Source of the DNA: Oceanobacillus halotolerans
GTDB lineage: Bacteria > Bacillota > Bacilli > Bacillales > Amphibacillaceae
Length of the DNA: 64,000 bases
Assembly (NCBI RefSeq): GCF_010993955.1
Contig: NZ_WIXL01000005.1
Coordinates: 1 to 64,000 of the forward strand
Direction of reading: 5' to 3'
Both the position numbers and the translations under genes were made by a program. Below the pieces are notes generated by a model. That model did not search any database and was not told the DNA's origin. It was given only the letters and a program-made list of their open reading frames with translations. Shown here in pieces: positions 9,025 to 17,250 of this stretch (within the stretch, counting starts at the first letter, position 1; the number at the start of each line of letters is the position of its first letter).

Positions 9025-9968
9025 TAGGAATCCTCCTTCTTATACCAATCTACAAAGGCTTCTAATGATTCTGGATCTTGAACGGCAAAAGTTGGGGTAC
9101 GTCGACTAATTTTCTTAACTAAACCACTTAGTACTTTCCCATTTCCTACTTCTACAAATGCATCAATATCTTCTTGTAACATATTCTGAATAGATGATTC
9201 AAAGCGCACTGGTGAGTATAGTTGTTTGATTAATAGATCTTTTATCTCATTCTTTGTTATAACAGGTTTTGCTGACACATTAGCATAAACAGGTATGGCT
9301 GCATCCTTTAAATCTACTTTATTTAGTTCTTTTGTAAATGCCTCATTTGCCTTCTTCATTAAACGGGAATGAAAAGGGCCACTTACATTTAATGGCAACA
9401 CTCGTTTTGCACCATTTTCTTTGAGGTATTTACTTGCTTCTTCCACTCCTTCTTTGGAGCCTGAGATAACAACTTGTCCAGGGCAGTTATAGTTAGCAAT
9501 GTCCACCACTTCTTCTATGTCGAGTTGTGCTAAATGATCCTCAATCTCCTCAGCTTTCATTCCTAACACAGCGGCCATTGTCCCTTTACCTTTTGGAAAG
9601 GCTTCTTCCATTAATTTTCCTCTTGTTTTGACAAGTGGTAATGCTTCATCCACCGAAAAAGTACCTGCTGAAACTAATGCACTATATTCTCCTAAACTAT
9701 GACCAACTGCCATAACAGGATTAATGCCTTCGTTTTTTAATATAGTTTGGACAGCGGTACTTGCTAACAAAAGTGCGGGTTGTGCATTTTCCGTCTCGGT
9801 TAACGTCTCTTTTGGGCCATTAAACATGATATCTGTTAGAGACTCACCCAAAATTTCATCGGCTTGATCGAACAATGCTTTAACTTCAGGGTTAACGTCA
9901 TAAAATGCTTTTCCCATGCCTACTACTTGTGAACCTTGTCCTGGAAACATAAACGCTACTCGTTTCAT
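9024..9968 (-). CDS. fabD: Malonyl-CoA:ACP transacylase FabD
   Basis: Transfers malonyl from CoA to ACP to supply the elongation steps. The 314 residues include the QGSQ motif near 11-14, the nucleophile serine at 91 in GHSLG (89-93) and the catalytic histidine at about 200 in GPFHS. It overlaps plsX by four bases (ATGA) and fabG by one. Being under FapR control, it is expected to rise when malonyl-CoA accumulates. Confidence 0.98.
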   Translation of the reverse strand: MKRVAFMFPGQGSQVVGMGKAFYDVNPEVKALFDQADEILGESLTDIMFNGPKETLTETENAQPALLLASTAVQTILKNEGINPVMAVGHSLGEYSALVSAGTFSVDEALPLVKTRGKLMEEAFPKGKGTMAAVLGMKAEEIEDHLAQLDIEEVVDIANYNCPGQVVISGSKEGVEEASKYLKENGAKRVLPLNVSGPFHSRLMKKANEAFTKELNKVDLKDAAIPVYANVSAKPVITKNEIKDLLIKQLYSPVRFESSIQNMLQEDIDAFVEVGNGKVLSGLVKKISRRTPTFAVQDPESLEAFVDWYKKEDS

Positions 9969-10975
9969 TCCGTATCCTCCCCTTTATCTATGTCGATTGC
10001 AGCAACAGTTGTTTGTATCGTGTTTGTTACATCATGTTCAACCATATGACTTGCCTGTTTAATTGCATTATAAATTGCTCTCCGATTAGACGAACCATGT
10101 GCTTTAATTACTGGAGCAGCTAATCCAAACAGACCTGCTCCACCATATTCTGAGTAATCCAGCTTATCTTTTAATCCTTTTAAATCATTTTTCACCATAC
10201 CAGCTGCAATTTTTGTTTTCAAGGATCCCATTAGCGTTTCTTTTAACATGGAAAACATCGTCAAAGCTGTTCCTTCTATTGTTTTTAATGCAATATTCCC
10301 ACTAAATCCATCGGTCACAACAACGTCAGCAGCACCGCTCAGAATATCTCTAGCTTCTACATTTCCGATGAAATTAACTGGTGCATCTTGTAATAACGTA
10401 AATGCTTTTTTCGTTAAATCATTCCCTTTTCCATCTTCTGTTCCGACATTTAAAAGGCCGACAGTTGGATTAGAAACCCCCCTCACTTTTTCTGTGTAAA
10501 TGGAACCCATAACCCCATATTGAACAAGATGTGCTGCTTTTGCATCCACATTAGCACCTACATCTAATAATAGAAATCCTTTCCCATCTATTGTCGGTAA
10601 TGTTGGACTTAGAGCAGGGCGTTGAATTCCTGGTATTCTGCCAACTCCAAATAACCCGGCACTCATTAAAGCTCCAGTATTTCCAGCTGATATACAAGCG
10701 TCTGCCCGATTTTCTTTCACTTCTTTGGCCATTAATACAAGGGACGCATTTTTCTTGCGACGAACTGCTCGTACTGGCTCATCCTCCCCTGTTATCATTT
10801 CTGTTGTATGTATAATCGATAGTTTCGTTGTATCCGAAATTAATGGTTTAATTTGGTCTTCGTTACCAATTAAGGTGATATGTAAATTTTCTATTTTAGA
10901 AACTGCATCCATGGCACCATTTACAATTTCTTCTGGTGCATGATCACCGCCCATTGCGTCTATTGCTAATTTCAT
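9965..10975 (-). CDS. plsX: Phosphate acyltransferase PlsX
   Basis: Converts acyl-ACP to acyl-phosphate, which PlsY uses for phosphatidic acid synthesis; it is a peripheral membrane enzyme. The 336 residues start with the family hallmark [18 protein letters not shown] and contain [15 protein letters not shown] and [12 protein letters not shown]. The start is immediately after the fapR stop. Acyl-phosphate made by FakA further along this window (17250-18914) joins the pathway at the PlsX product. Confidence 0.98.
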   Translation of the reverse strand: MKLAIDAMGGDHAPEEIVNGAMDAVSKIENLHITLIGNEDQIKPLISDTTKLSIIHTTEMITGEDEPVRAVRRKKNASLVLMAKEVKENRADACISAGNTGALMSAGLFGVGRIPGIQRPALSPTLPTIDGKGFLLLDVGANVDAKAAHLVQYGVMGSIYTEKVRGVSNPTVGLLNVGTEDGKGNDLTKKAFTLLQDAPVNFIGNVEARDILSGAADVVVTDGFSGNIALKTIEGTALTMFSMLKETLMGSLKTKIAAGMVKNDLKGLKDKLDYSEYGGAGLFGLAAPVIKAHGSSNRRAIYNAIKQASHMVEHDVTNTIQTTVAAIDIDKGEDTE

Positions 10976-11548
10976 TTAGAAATTCTCCTTTTCGTTTGAT
11001 CGATACATATGAAACAATCCTGTAAAGACTTTTTCATTATCGACAAAGCTATTTACCCGAACAATGGTTAAGCCTTTCTCACTTTCCCCTTCGACAAAAG
11101 CCTTCGCAACTACACGTTCCCCTTGTTTCACTTGTCGTGTGAATTTCAACTCTGATTTTGCTGTTAAGGCTAATTCATCATTAATGACTGCTACTGCAAG
11201 GGAATTAGCTTGTGCAAACAAATGATGACCACGAGCAATTTTATTTCGAGAAAATACATGTTCTTGCTGAATTTCTAATATAGAGATTGCTCGATGATCT
11301 AACTCTAAATCAATAATTTCACCAATCACTTCATCAATTGGCAGTGCTTTAACTGTTTCATTCCATTGGTCGTTGGCCACTGACTTTATTCTTTCGCGTA
11401 ATTCTGGTATTGAAAGTTCCATTCGATCTAGGCGTATCGTTTGGATACTTACACCAAACTTTTTCGCTAATTCCTCATCAGTAATAAATGGTGTTTGATC
11501 AATTGTTTCTTTTAGTAATTGTTGTCGTTCTACTTTGCTTCGTTTCAT
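10976..11548 (-). CDS. fapR: Transcription factor FapR, malonyl-CoA-responsive repressor
   Basis: Global repressor of fatty acid and phospholipid synthesis genes in Bacilli, released by malonyl-CoA. Of 190 residues, the first 45 or so form an HTH ([20 protein letters not shown]) followed by a linker helix, and the remainder is a hot-dog fold related to thioesterases. A match to its own 17-bp operator lies 41 bp upstream, so autoregulation of fapR-plsX-fabD-fabG is expected. The ribosome binding site is weak (CTGGTG), consistent with low expression. Confidence 0.97.
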   Translation of the reverse strand: MKRSKVERQQLLKETIDQTPFITDEELAKKFGVSIQTIRLDRMELSIPELRERIKSVANDQWNETVKALPIDEVIGEIIDLELDHRAISILEIQQEHVFSRNKIARGHHLFAQANSLAVAVINDELALTAKSELKFTRQVKQGERVVAKAFVEGESEKGLTIVRVNSFVDNEKVFTGLFHMYRSNEKENF

Positions 11549-11588
11549 TTATGGCACCAGCTTTTTATATTTTGTGTATATATTGCTA

Positions 11589-11605
11589 TTAATACTTGGT
11601 ACTAA
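11589..11605. promoter_or_regulatory. FapR operator
   Basis: TTAATACTTGGTACTAA matches the known FapR palindrome TTAGTACCTnRTACTAA with very few changes. It starts four bases downstream of the -10 hexamer of the fapR promoter, a position where a bound repressor would block transcription initiation. Confidence 0.88.
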
Positions 11606-11609
11606 TAGT

Positions 11610-11638
11610 AATATATAATAGCTTATAAAATTATGCAA
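11610..11638 (-). promoter_or_regulatory. Sigma-A-type promoter of fapR operon
   Basis: On the minus strand, TTGCAT (11638-11633), 17 bases and TATATT (11615-11610). It lies just before the recG stop codon at 11649 and directly abuts the FapR operator. Confidence 0.72.
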
Positions 11639-11648
11639 GTATCGACTG

Positions 11649-13679
11649 TTAATCAAGTGTTTCTTGTAAGGATTCATCCTGTTCTAGATAATTTCGTAAA
11701 GTTTGAAAATCAGCTTCTTGTAAAGCATTTTGTTCAATGATCTCAGCTGCGTCTTTCCTTGCAGTTTCCAGTGCACGATAATCGTGAACCATATCTGCAA
11801 CTTTAAATTCAGGAAGACCACTTTGCTTTTTACCAAAGAAATCCCCAGGTCCACGAAGTTTTAAGTCTTCCTCTGACAATTGAAATCCATCATTTGTTTC
11901 CGTCATAATACGCATCCGTTCTTTTCCAACTTCTCCTTTTGGATCGGCAATAAGAATACAATAACTTTGATTTTCTCCTCTTCCTACACGACCTCGAAGT
12001 TGATGTAATTGGGACAACCCAAACCGTTCCGCATCATAAATAACCATAATGGTTGCGTTTGGCACATTAACACCAACTTCTACAACAGTGGTAGACACCA
12101 GTATTTGAATATCATTCGTAGCAAATTCCTTCATAATGGCTTCTTTCTCATCTGTCGGTAACCTACCATGCATCAAACCGATTTTTACTTCTGGTGGATA
12201 AAATGCTTGTAATTGCTCGTACAAATCAACGGCATCTTGGATATCAAGTTTATCGGATTCTTCAATAAGTGGACAAATGACATAGGCCTGTTCACCTACA
12301 TTAATCTGTTTTTGAATAAAGTTAAGTACTCGGTCAAATGTATTCGCTTTTGTCCAGTATGTCTTAATTTCTTTTCTACCCGATGGCATTTCATCAATAA
12401 CAGAAACATCCATATCGCCAAAAGCTGTAATTGCTAATGTTCTCGGTATAGGTGTAGCGGTCATAAATAATACATCAGGGTGCAAGCCCTTATCCCGTAA
12501 AATACGCCGTTGCTCTACACCAAAGCGGTGCTGTTCATCAATGATTGCTAATCCTAAATCATCAAAAAAGACATCATCTTGAATGAGAGCATGTGTCCCA
12601 ATCACAAGATTGATTTCATGATCTTCAATCGCTTTGACTAATTCACGACGTTTTTTTCCTTTCACAGATCCCGTTAATAGTGCAATATTTGCGTTGGCGC
12701 CAAATAATTCAACTAATGATTGATAATGCTGTTCCGCTAATATTTCAGTTGGAACCATTAATGCTCCCTGTTTATTAGCCGTTATTGAAGCATATAAGCT
12801 GATAGCTGCAACTGCGGTTTTTCCAGATCCAACGTCGCCTTGTAATAAACGATTCATCCGATAAGGGGATTTCATATCAGTTAATATTTGCTTTAGTGAC
12901 GTTTCTTGTGCATTGGTTAATGTAAACGGTAATTTGTGAATGAACTCTTTTATTTTCACAACATCGTACTGCTGTGCATTCCCCTTTGTGGCTTCTCGAT
13001 GCATCTTTCGGAGTAACTGCATTTTTAATTGAAAAAGAAGAAATTCTTCATATGTAAATCTTCTTCGTGCATGTTTTAAGTGAATTCTATTTTTCGGAAA
13101 ATGCATGATCTTAACCGCATTCCTACGGTTTGGAAGTTTATAAGAATATAAATAGGATTCAGGTAAAATTTCTTCTATTTGTGCTCCATATTCATTCATT
13201 GCAATTTGAATTAATTTTTTTAATTTAACTGTCGTTAAATGCCCTTTCACAGAATAGAAAGGTTGGATTATGGCCTCTTCTTTTGCAGGACCTTTTTTAT
13301 AATTGCTGACTGTGATTTGTAAACGGTGTGCATCCCATTTGCCTGTTAACGTAATGGTTTCACCAACGTCTATATGTTTTTTAGCAAAAGCACGATTAAA
13401 CATAACCGCTTTTACCGCAACTTGTTCTACCTCTACGGTAAAAGTTAGCCTTGATTTTTTTTTACCATAAAAGGTGAGGGAAGGTTGATGAACAACTCTT
13501 CCCTCAATTGTTACTTTATCATCGTGTATTAGTTCACGAAGTGGTTTTATTTCAACTACATCATATCGATAGGGGAAATAAAATAATAAGTCACCAATTG
13601 TATAAATATTAATTAATGCTAAATCTTCAGCAAGCTTTTCGCCTACTCCTTTTAATTGTGTTACGGCATCACTTAGCAT
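11649..13679 (-). CDS. recG: ATP-dependent DNA helicase RecG
   Basis: Branch-migration helicase that remodels stalled forks and Holliday junctions. I use the ATG at 13679 (676 residues), since GAGTGG lies seven bases upstream; a TTG two codons earlier at 13685 is possible. The N-terminal wedge/OB domain fills about residues 1-200. Numbered from the TTG, GDVGSGKT is at 283-290 and DEQH at 383-386. Later motifs include FMTATPIPRT and STTVVEVGVNVPNA, then the C-terminal RecG domain with LRGPGDFFG. It follows sdaAA by 17 bp. Confidence 0.97.
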   Translation of the reverse strand: MLSDAVTQLKGVGEKLAEDLALINIYTIGDLLFYFPYRYDVVEIKPLRELIHDDKVTIEGRVVHQPSLTFYGKKKSRLTFTVEVEQVAVKAVMFNRAFAKKHIDVGETITLTGKWDAHRLQITVSNYKKGPAKEEAIIQPFYSVKGHLTTVKLKKLIQIAMNEYGAQIEEILPESYLYSYKLPNRRNAVKIMHFPKNRIHLKHARRRFTYEEFLLFQLKMQLLRKMHREATKGNAQQYDVVKIKEFIHKLPFTLTNAQETSLKQILTDMKSPYRMNRLLQGDVGSGKTAVAAISLYASITANKQGALMVPTEILAEQHYQSLVELFGANANIALLTGSVKGKKRRELVKAIEDHEINLVIGTHALIQDDVFFDDLGLAIIDEQHRFGVEQRRILRDKGLHPDVLFMTATPIPRTLAITAFGDMDVSVIDEMPSGRKEIKTYWTKANTFDRVLNFIQKQINVGEQAYVICPLIEESDKLDIQDAVDLYEQLQAFYPPEVKIGLMHGRLPTDEKEAIMKEFATNDIQILVSTTVVEVGVNVPNATIMVIYDAERFGLSQLHQLRGRVGRGENQSYCILIADPKGEVGKERMRIMTETNDGFQLSEEDLKLRGPGDFFGKKQSGLPEFKVADMVHDYRALETARKDAAEIIEQNALQEADFQTLRNYLEQDESLQETLD

Positions 13680-13696
13680 CTTCAAACCACTCTTTT

Positions 13697-14578
13697 CTAA
13701 ACAGACATTCCAAATATTTTCTCTTTTAATAATCGACCTGTTGGGGTATCAGCTAGACCACCTTCCCCTGTTTCTCTTAAGGAAGAAGGCATTTGCTTTC
13801 CAATACGATACATCGCACCAATTACTTCATCAGCAGGAATTCTACTTGTAACACCTGCAAGTGCCATATCTGCTGACACGATCGCTAGGGATGATCCTGC
13901 AGCATTTCGTTTTACACAAGGTACTTCTACTAAACCTGCAACAGGGTCACAAACAAGGCCTAACATATTTTTCAACGTAATTGCAAAGGCATCAGCAGAT
14001 TGTTGTGGACTTCCTCCTGCCATTTCAACAATTGCAGCTGATGCCATTGCACCTGCTGATCCCACTTCTGCTTGGCAGCCTCCTGCAGCACCAGAGATAA
14101 ATGAATTATTCGCAACCACAAATCCAAAGGCACCAGATGTAAATAAATAACGAATCATTTGTTCACGTGTTGGATTTAATTGATTTTTAACAGCAAAAAG
14201 TGTACCTGGAACACAACCCGCACTACCTGCTGTAGGAGTTGCACAAATGGTACCCATTGCCGCATTTACTTCATTGGTTCCCATTGCTTTACTAACAGCA
14301 TCTAATAAAAGGTTACCTGAAAGAGGTGTTTTCTCTTTCATATATTCCTGAATCCGAACAGCGTCACCACCTGTTAATCCAGTTACAGATTCTACACCTT
14401 GTAAACTATCTTCTATTGCTTTTTCCATCACTTCTAAGTTTTTTTCCATATCTGCAAATACTTCTTCTCGTGATTTTTCCTTCACATCCATCTCTTGTCG
14501 TATCATCACTTCAGAGATTTGTATATTTTCATTTTCAGCCATTTCTACTAATTCCTTTATTGTTCGAAACATCGTCAT
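13697..14578 (-). CDS. sdaAA: L-serine dehydratase, alpha subunit
   Basis: Iron-sulfur subunit of the enzyme that deaminates L-serine to pyruvate and ammonia. The 293 residues carry conserved cysteines at about 112, 122, 168, 210 and 221 (ICATPTAGSAGC, GGCQAE, LVCDP, VPCVKRNA), some of which hold the oxygen-labile [4Fe-4S] cluster. The start at 14578 has AGGAG eight bases upstream; the second ATG is too distant. It is the partner of the beta subunit 17 bp upstream. The pair lies between recG and fakA, as in B. subtilis. Confidence 0.96.
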   Translation of the reverse strand: MTMFRTIKELVEMAENENIQISEVMIRQEMDVKEKSREEVFADMEKNLEVMEKAIEDSLQGVESVTGLTGGDAVRIQEYMKEKTPLSGNLLLDAVSKAMGTNEVNAAMGTICATPTAGSAGCVPGTLFAVKNQLNPTREQMIRYLFTSGAFGFVVANNSFISGAAGGCQAEVGSAGAMASAAIVEMAGGSPQQSADAFAITLKNMLGLVCDPVAGLVEVPCVKRNAAGSSLAIVSADMALAGVTSRIPADEVIGAMYRIGKQMPSSLRETGEGGLADTPTGRLLKEKIFGMSV

Positions 14579-14595
14579 TAGACAAACTCCTCTCT

Positions 14596-15258
14596 CTAAC
14601 TAACAATTTTAGCAATTTGAATGATGTGATCTGCACTCTGTAGTTCTTTTAAAATCGCATCATCCACATTTTGGTCTACCTCTATCACCATTAATGCTTC
14701 TTTTCCAACATCTTTACGGTTTACTTCCATATGGCCAATATTGATCTCATGCTTTGCTAAAATTTTTGTAACAGAAGCAATTGCACCAAAACGATCATTA
14801 TGCATAATTAAAATAGCTGGATGATTACCGGATAAACGTAGTTCAAAGCCATTAAGTTCTGTTATCTCAACTTTTCCGCCACCAATTGATATACCTACTA
14901 ATTCCTGTTGCTCCTTTTCATTTCCGATTAGCATTCTGACTGTATTAGGATGATTGGCTGCAGAATTATCTTCTATAAACTCTACTTCCATTCCTTTTTC
15001 CTTTGCAATATCTAATGCTTTACTCATACGTGGATCATCTGTTTCGAATCCTAACAGTCCACCGACTAAGGCAAAGTCTGTGCCATGGCCTTTATATGTT
15101 TTAGCAAATGATTCATATAAATGGATCCGTGCCCATGTTGGTTCTTTGCCAAATAAATTACGTGCAGCTTTCCCAATTCGAGCTGCTCCAGCTGTATGTG
15201 AGCTGGAAGGGCCAATCATGACTGGACCAATGATATCAAAAACGGAATTGTATTTCAT
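14596..15258 (-). CDS. sdaAB: L-serine dehydratase, beta subunit
   Basis: Regulatory/substrate-binding subunit of the two-part Bacillus-type serine dehydratase. The start is the ATG at 15258 (MKYNSVFDIIG, 220 residues); the upstream in-frame GTG at 15267 is part of the AGGCGGTG ribosome binding site. GPSSSHTAGAARIG (16-29) is the family signature. A C-terminal ACT domain (about 148-220, IASVTKILAKHEINIGHMEV) probably binds serine. It diverges from the NCS2 permease gene. Confidence 0.95.
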   Translation of the reverse strand: MKYNSVFDIIGPVMIGPSSSHTAGAARIGKAARNLFGKEPTWARIHLYESFAKTYKGHGTDFALVGGLLGFETDDPRMSKALDIAKEKGMEVEFIEDNSAANHPNTVRMLIGNEKEQQELVGISIGGGKVEITELNGFELRLSGNHPAILIMHNDRFGAIASVTKILAKHEINIGHMEVNRKDVGKEALMVIEVDQNVDDAILKELQSADHIIQIAKIVS

Positions 15259-15298
15259 TAAAATCACCGCCTAATTATTTGTATAGAACTATCTCACA

Positions 15299-15327
15299 TT
15301 GTAAAGTATAACAAAAAAGTTTATAAT
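15299..15327 (+). promoter_or_regulatory. Strong sigma-A promoter for NCS2 permease
   Basis: TTGTAA (15299-15304), a spacer of exactly 17 bases and a perfect TATAAT (15322-15327). Transcription should start near 15334, leaving an untranslated leader of about 80 bases. Confidence 0.78.
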
Positions 15328-15338
15328 AATCATTTGTG

Positions 15339-15379
15339 GATTATAGATTATGATGCGAAGTAGCATCTTTCCTATAATC
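15339..15379 (+). promoter_or_regulatory. Two-tier stem-loop in the permease leader
   Basis: GATTATAG (15339-15346) pairs perfectly with CTATAATC (15372-15379). Nested inside, GATGC (15352-15356) pairs with GCATC (15363-15367) around a GAAGTA loop, separated from the outer stem by an asymmetric internal loop. A GGGAGGGAGAGGG tract follows at 15380. It lies within the first 50 transcribed bases. I do not recognise it as a known riboswitch; it lacks the purine-riboswitch core. Confidence 0.55.
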
Positions 15380-15415
15380 GGGAGGGAGAGGGCTATACAT
15401 TATAAAGGAGCTAGT

Positions 15416-16702
15416 ATGTCTAAACATTCAGATCTAGAACTCCAAAATAGGAAAACGATGTGGCGAAAAGAAATAACAGCTGGATTAATCGGTTACCTCA
15501 CTACTGTATATATTGTCGCTGTAAATGGTTCTATTTTGAATGAGGCAGGAATATCACTAGAAGCTGGTATGATCGCAACCATTCTGGCTAGCTTTGTCGG
15601 AACATTGTTAATGGGTTTATTTGCTAGATTACCATTAATTTTAATTCCTGGTATGGGCATAAATGCATTATTTGCATACTCAGTCGTTGATGGAGCAAAT
15701 TTAACCTTCCAAGAAGGATTAGGTGTCGTTTTTATTGCTTCAGTATTGTTCCTAGTGACAGCTTTTTCGAAGTTAGGAATTTTACTTAGAGATACCATTC
15801 CTGATTCATTAAAACATGCCATTACAGTAGGTTTAGGCTTTTTCCTAATCTTAATTGGCCTAGAAAATACTGGGATTGTTATTAGTGGGGAACAATCGGT
15901 TGTCGCTTTGGGGGACTTCACGTCTCCAACCGTCATTGTCAGTTTATTAACCCTTTTTATCTCTATTTTTCTATTTATCAAAAATATCCCTGCAAACTTT
16001 TTAATTACGATGATTGTAGGAACAGGGCTAGGCTTTTTATTTGGTATTGTAGATACCTCCAATCATAGTTCAGTATCAATTGACTGGGGTTCGATCATTT
16101 TTATCCCATCTTTTTCTGCAGTTGATGAAATAGGGTTTTGGCTAGCTATTTTTCCGTTAGCAATGATTCTCATATTTGAAAATATGGGATTATTACACGG
16201 TCAACTTCACATGTTAAACAAACAAGATCGTTATAAAAGTGGCTATCGAATGACAGCATTTTCTTCACTCACATGTGCATTTTTTGGAACTTCTCCAACG
16301 GTTTCTGCTGCAGAAAATACTGCAGTAATTGCATCAGAAGGAAAATCCCGAATAACTGCCATTACAGCTAGTTTGTTGTTTTTAGCCACCATTGTAATTA
16401 TTCCGTGGATATCCATGATTCCAACTACTGCCATCAGTCCTATTTTAATAATCGTGGGGGTATTAATGGCACAGAACATTCGGCATATTAAGTTAAACGA
16501 TATCTCAGAAGCTTTGCCTACATTTCTTATAGCTGTTATGATCCCATTTACGTATAGTATTGCAGATGGAATGGCTTTTGGATTTATTGCATATCCAATT
16601 GTTAAAATAGCGATAGGAAAAACTAAAGATCTAACAATGCCATTAATCATTATATCATTGCTATTTGCATTGATGTTTATAATGAAAATTATAGGATTCT
16701 AA
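15416..16702 (+). CDS. NCS2-family (AzgA-type) purine permease
   Basis: Integral membrane transporter of about 12-14 helices, most likely a proton symporter for hypoxanthine, guanine or adenine. The start at 15416 (MSKHSDLELQ) is fixed by AAAGGAG five bases upstream; the open frame runs back to 15350 without a ribosome binding site. The product has 428 residues. The AzgA-like motif LIPGMGINALFAY and a TSPTVSAAENTAVIASEG segment near the middle mark the family, though both differ from the best known PbuG/PbuO versions, so the substrate is uncertain. It is absent from this place in B. subtilis. Confidence 0.85.
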   Translation: MSKHSDLELQNRKTMWRKEITAGLIGYLTTVYIVAVNGSILNEAGISLEAGMIATILASFVGTLLMGLFARLPLILIPGMGINALFAYSVVDGANLTFQEGLGVVFIASVLFLVTAFSKLGILLRDTIPDSLKHAITVGLGFFLILIGLENTGIVISGEQSVVALGDFTSPTVIVSLLTLFISIFLFIKNIPANFLITMIVGTGLGFLFGIVDTSNHSSVSIDWGSIIFIPSFSAVDEIGFWLAIFPLAMILIFENMGLLHGQLHMLNKQDRYKSGYRMTAFSSLTCAFFGTSPTVSAAENTAVIASEGKSRITAITASLLFLATIVIIPWISMIPTTAISPILIIVGVLMAQNIRHIKLNDISEALPTFLIAVMIPFTYSIADGMAFGFIAYPIVKIAIGKTKDLTMPLIIISLLFALMFIMKIIGF

Positions 16703-16733
16703 AGAAATTTGCTAGCTGAGCAGTTCATTTTTA

Positions 16734-16981
16734 ATCCTCCAAGCACGGGTCTTTCAGGCAATAACGGAATGACGATTCATCTATAAAACTAGGCGGTTCC
16801 TCATTTCGCTATTGGTTAGAAAAGCGGTACTTTTTCGGTCTAGATGAATCCCCGTTCCGCTAATAGCACTAAATGATTGAATTATGAGGGGGAAGACAGC
16901 AAATAACGGAACGAGGATAACAAACCATCCTCCAAACAGGGGTTTTTCGGCAAATAACGGAATGACGATTCATCTATAAAA
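16734..16981. repeat. 55-bp direct repeats with inverted partial copies
   Basis: Two 55-bp copies (16734-16788 and 16927-16981) share about nine bases in ten, both containing AATAACGGAATGACGATTC followed by ATCTATAAAA. Between them lie an inverted partial copy (GATGAATCCCCGTTCCGC, from about 16844) and a further AATAACGGAACGAGGAT block near 16905. The arrangement can fold on itself. There is no ORF; it fills most of the gap downstream of the permease. Confidence 0.8.
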
Positions 16982-17100
16982 GTATTAGGTCTTTGATTCT
17001 GAATTATTTACGATATATCTAAATCTAAAAATTAAAGTGCCTGATGTCAGGAAACACCTTTTAATCATTGAATGAATTCACACAATGTAAGTTACGAATT

Positions 17101-17200
17101 AGAAAAACTCGCATTCGCTCGTCTTTTAGCGAAGGTGTTAGTTTTTCTTATACTTGGGACGTAAAAATTTTAGCTACGTCGAGTCCACTTCTTGGCTAAA
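17101..17200. other. Two long imperfect hairpins downstream of fakA
   Basis: First hairpin: AGAAAAACT (from 17101) pairs with AGTTTTTCT (ending about 17148), with an inner TTCGCT/AGCGAA stem. Second hairpin: AAATTTTAGC pairs with GCTAAAATTT further on, about 17164-17200. They lie between the direct repeats and the fakA terminator. Coding potential is absent. They may act as back-up terminators for the convergent permease and fakA transcripts. Confidence 0.5.
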
Positions 17201-17220
17201 ATTTTATTTCCTAACGTGTA

Positions 17221-17250
17221 AAAAAGCAATGGCTATTGCCATTGCTTTTT
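17221..17250. terminator. Terminator after fakA
   Basis: A perfect 13-bp stem AAAAAGCAATGGC (17221-17233) / GCCATTGCTTTTT (17238-17250) with a TATT loop touches the fakA stop codon. T-runs on both strands would also stop transcripts arriving from the permease side. Confidence 0.9.

Noticed and set aside
15328-15415. Purine riboswitch upstream of the permease
   Set aside because: The conserved aptamer core and loop-loop kissing sequences are not present; a different small fold is seen instead.
15493-16062. 189-codon antisense frame within the NCS2 permease
   Set aside because: Shadow of a membrane protein gene; Lys/Asn/Pro-rich with no recognisable domain.
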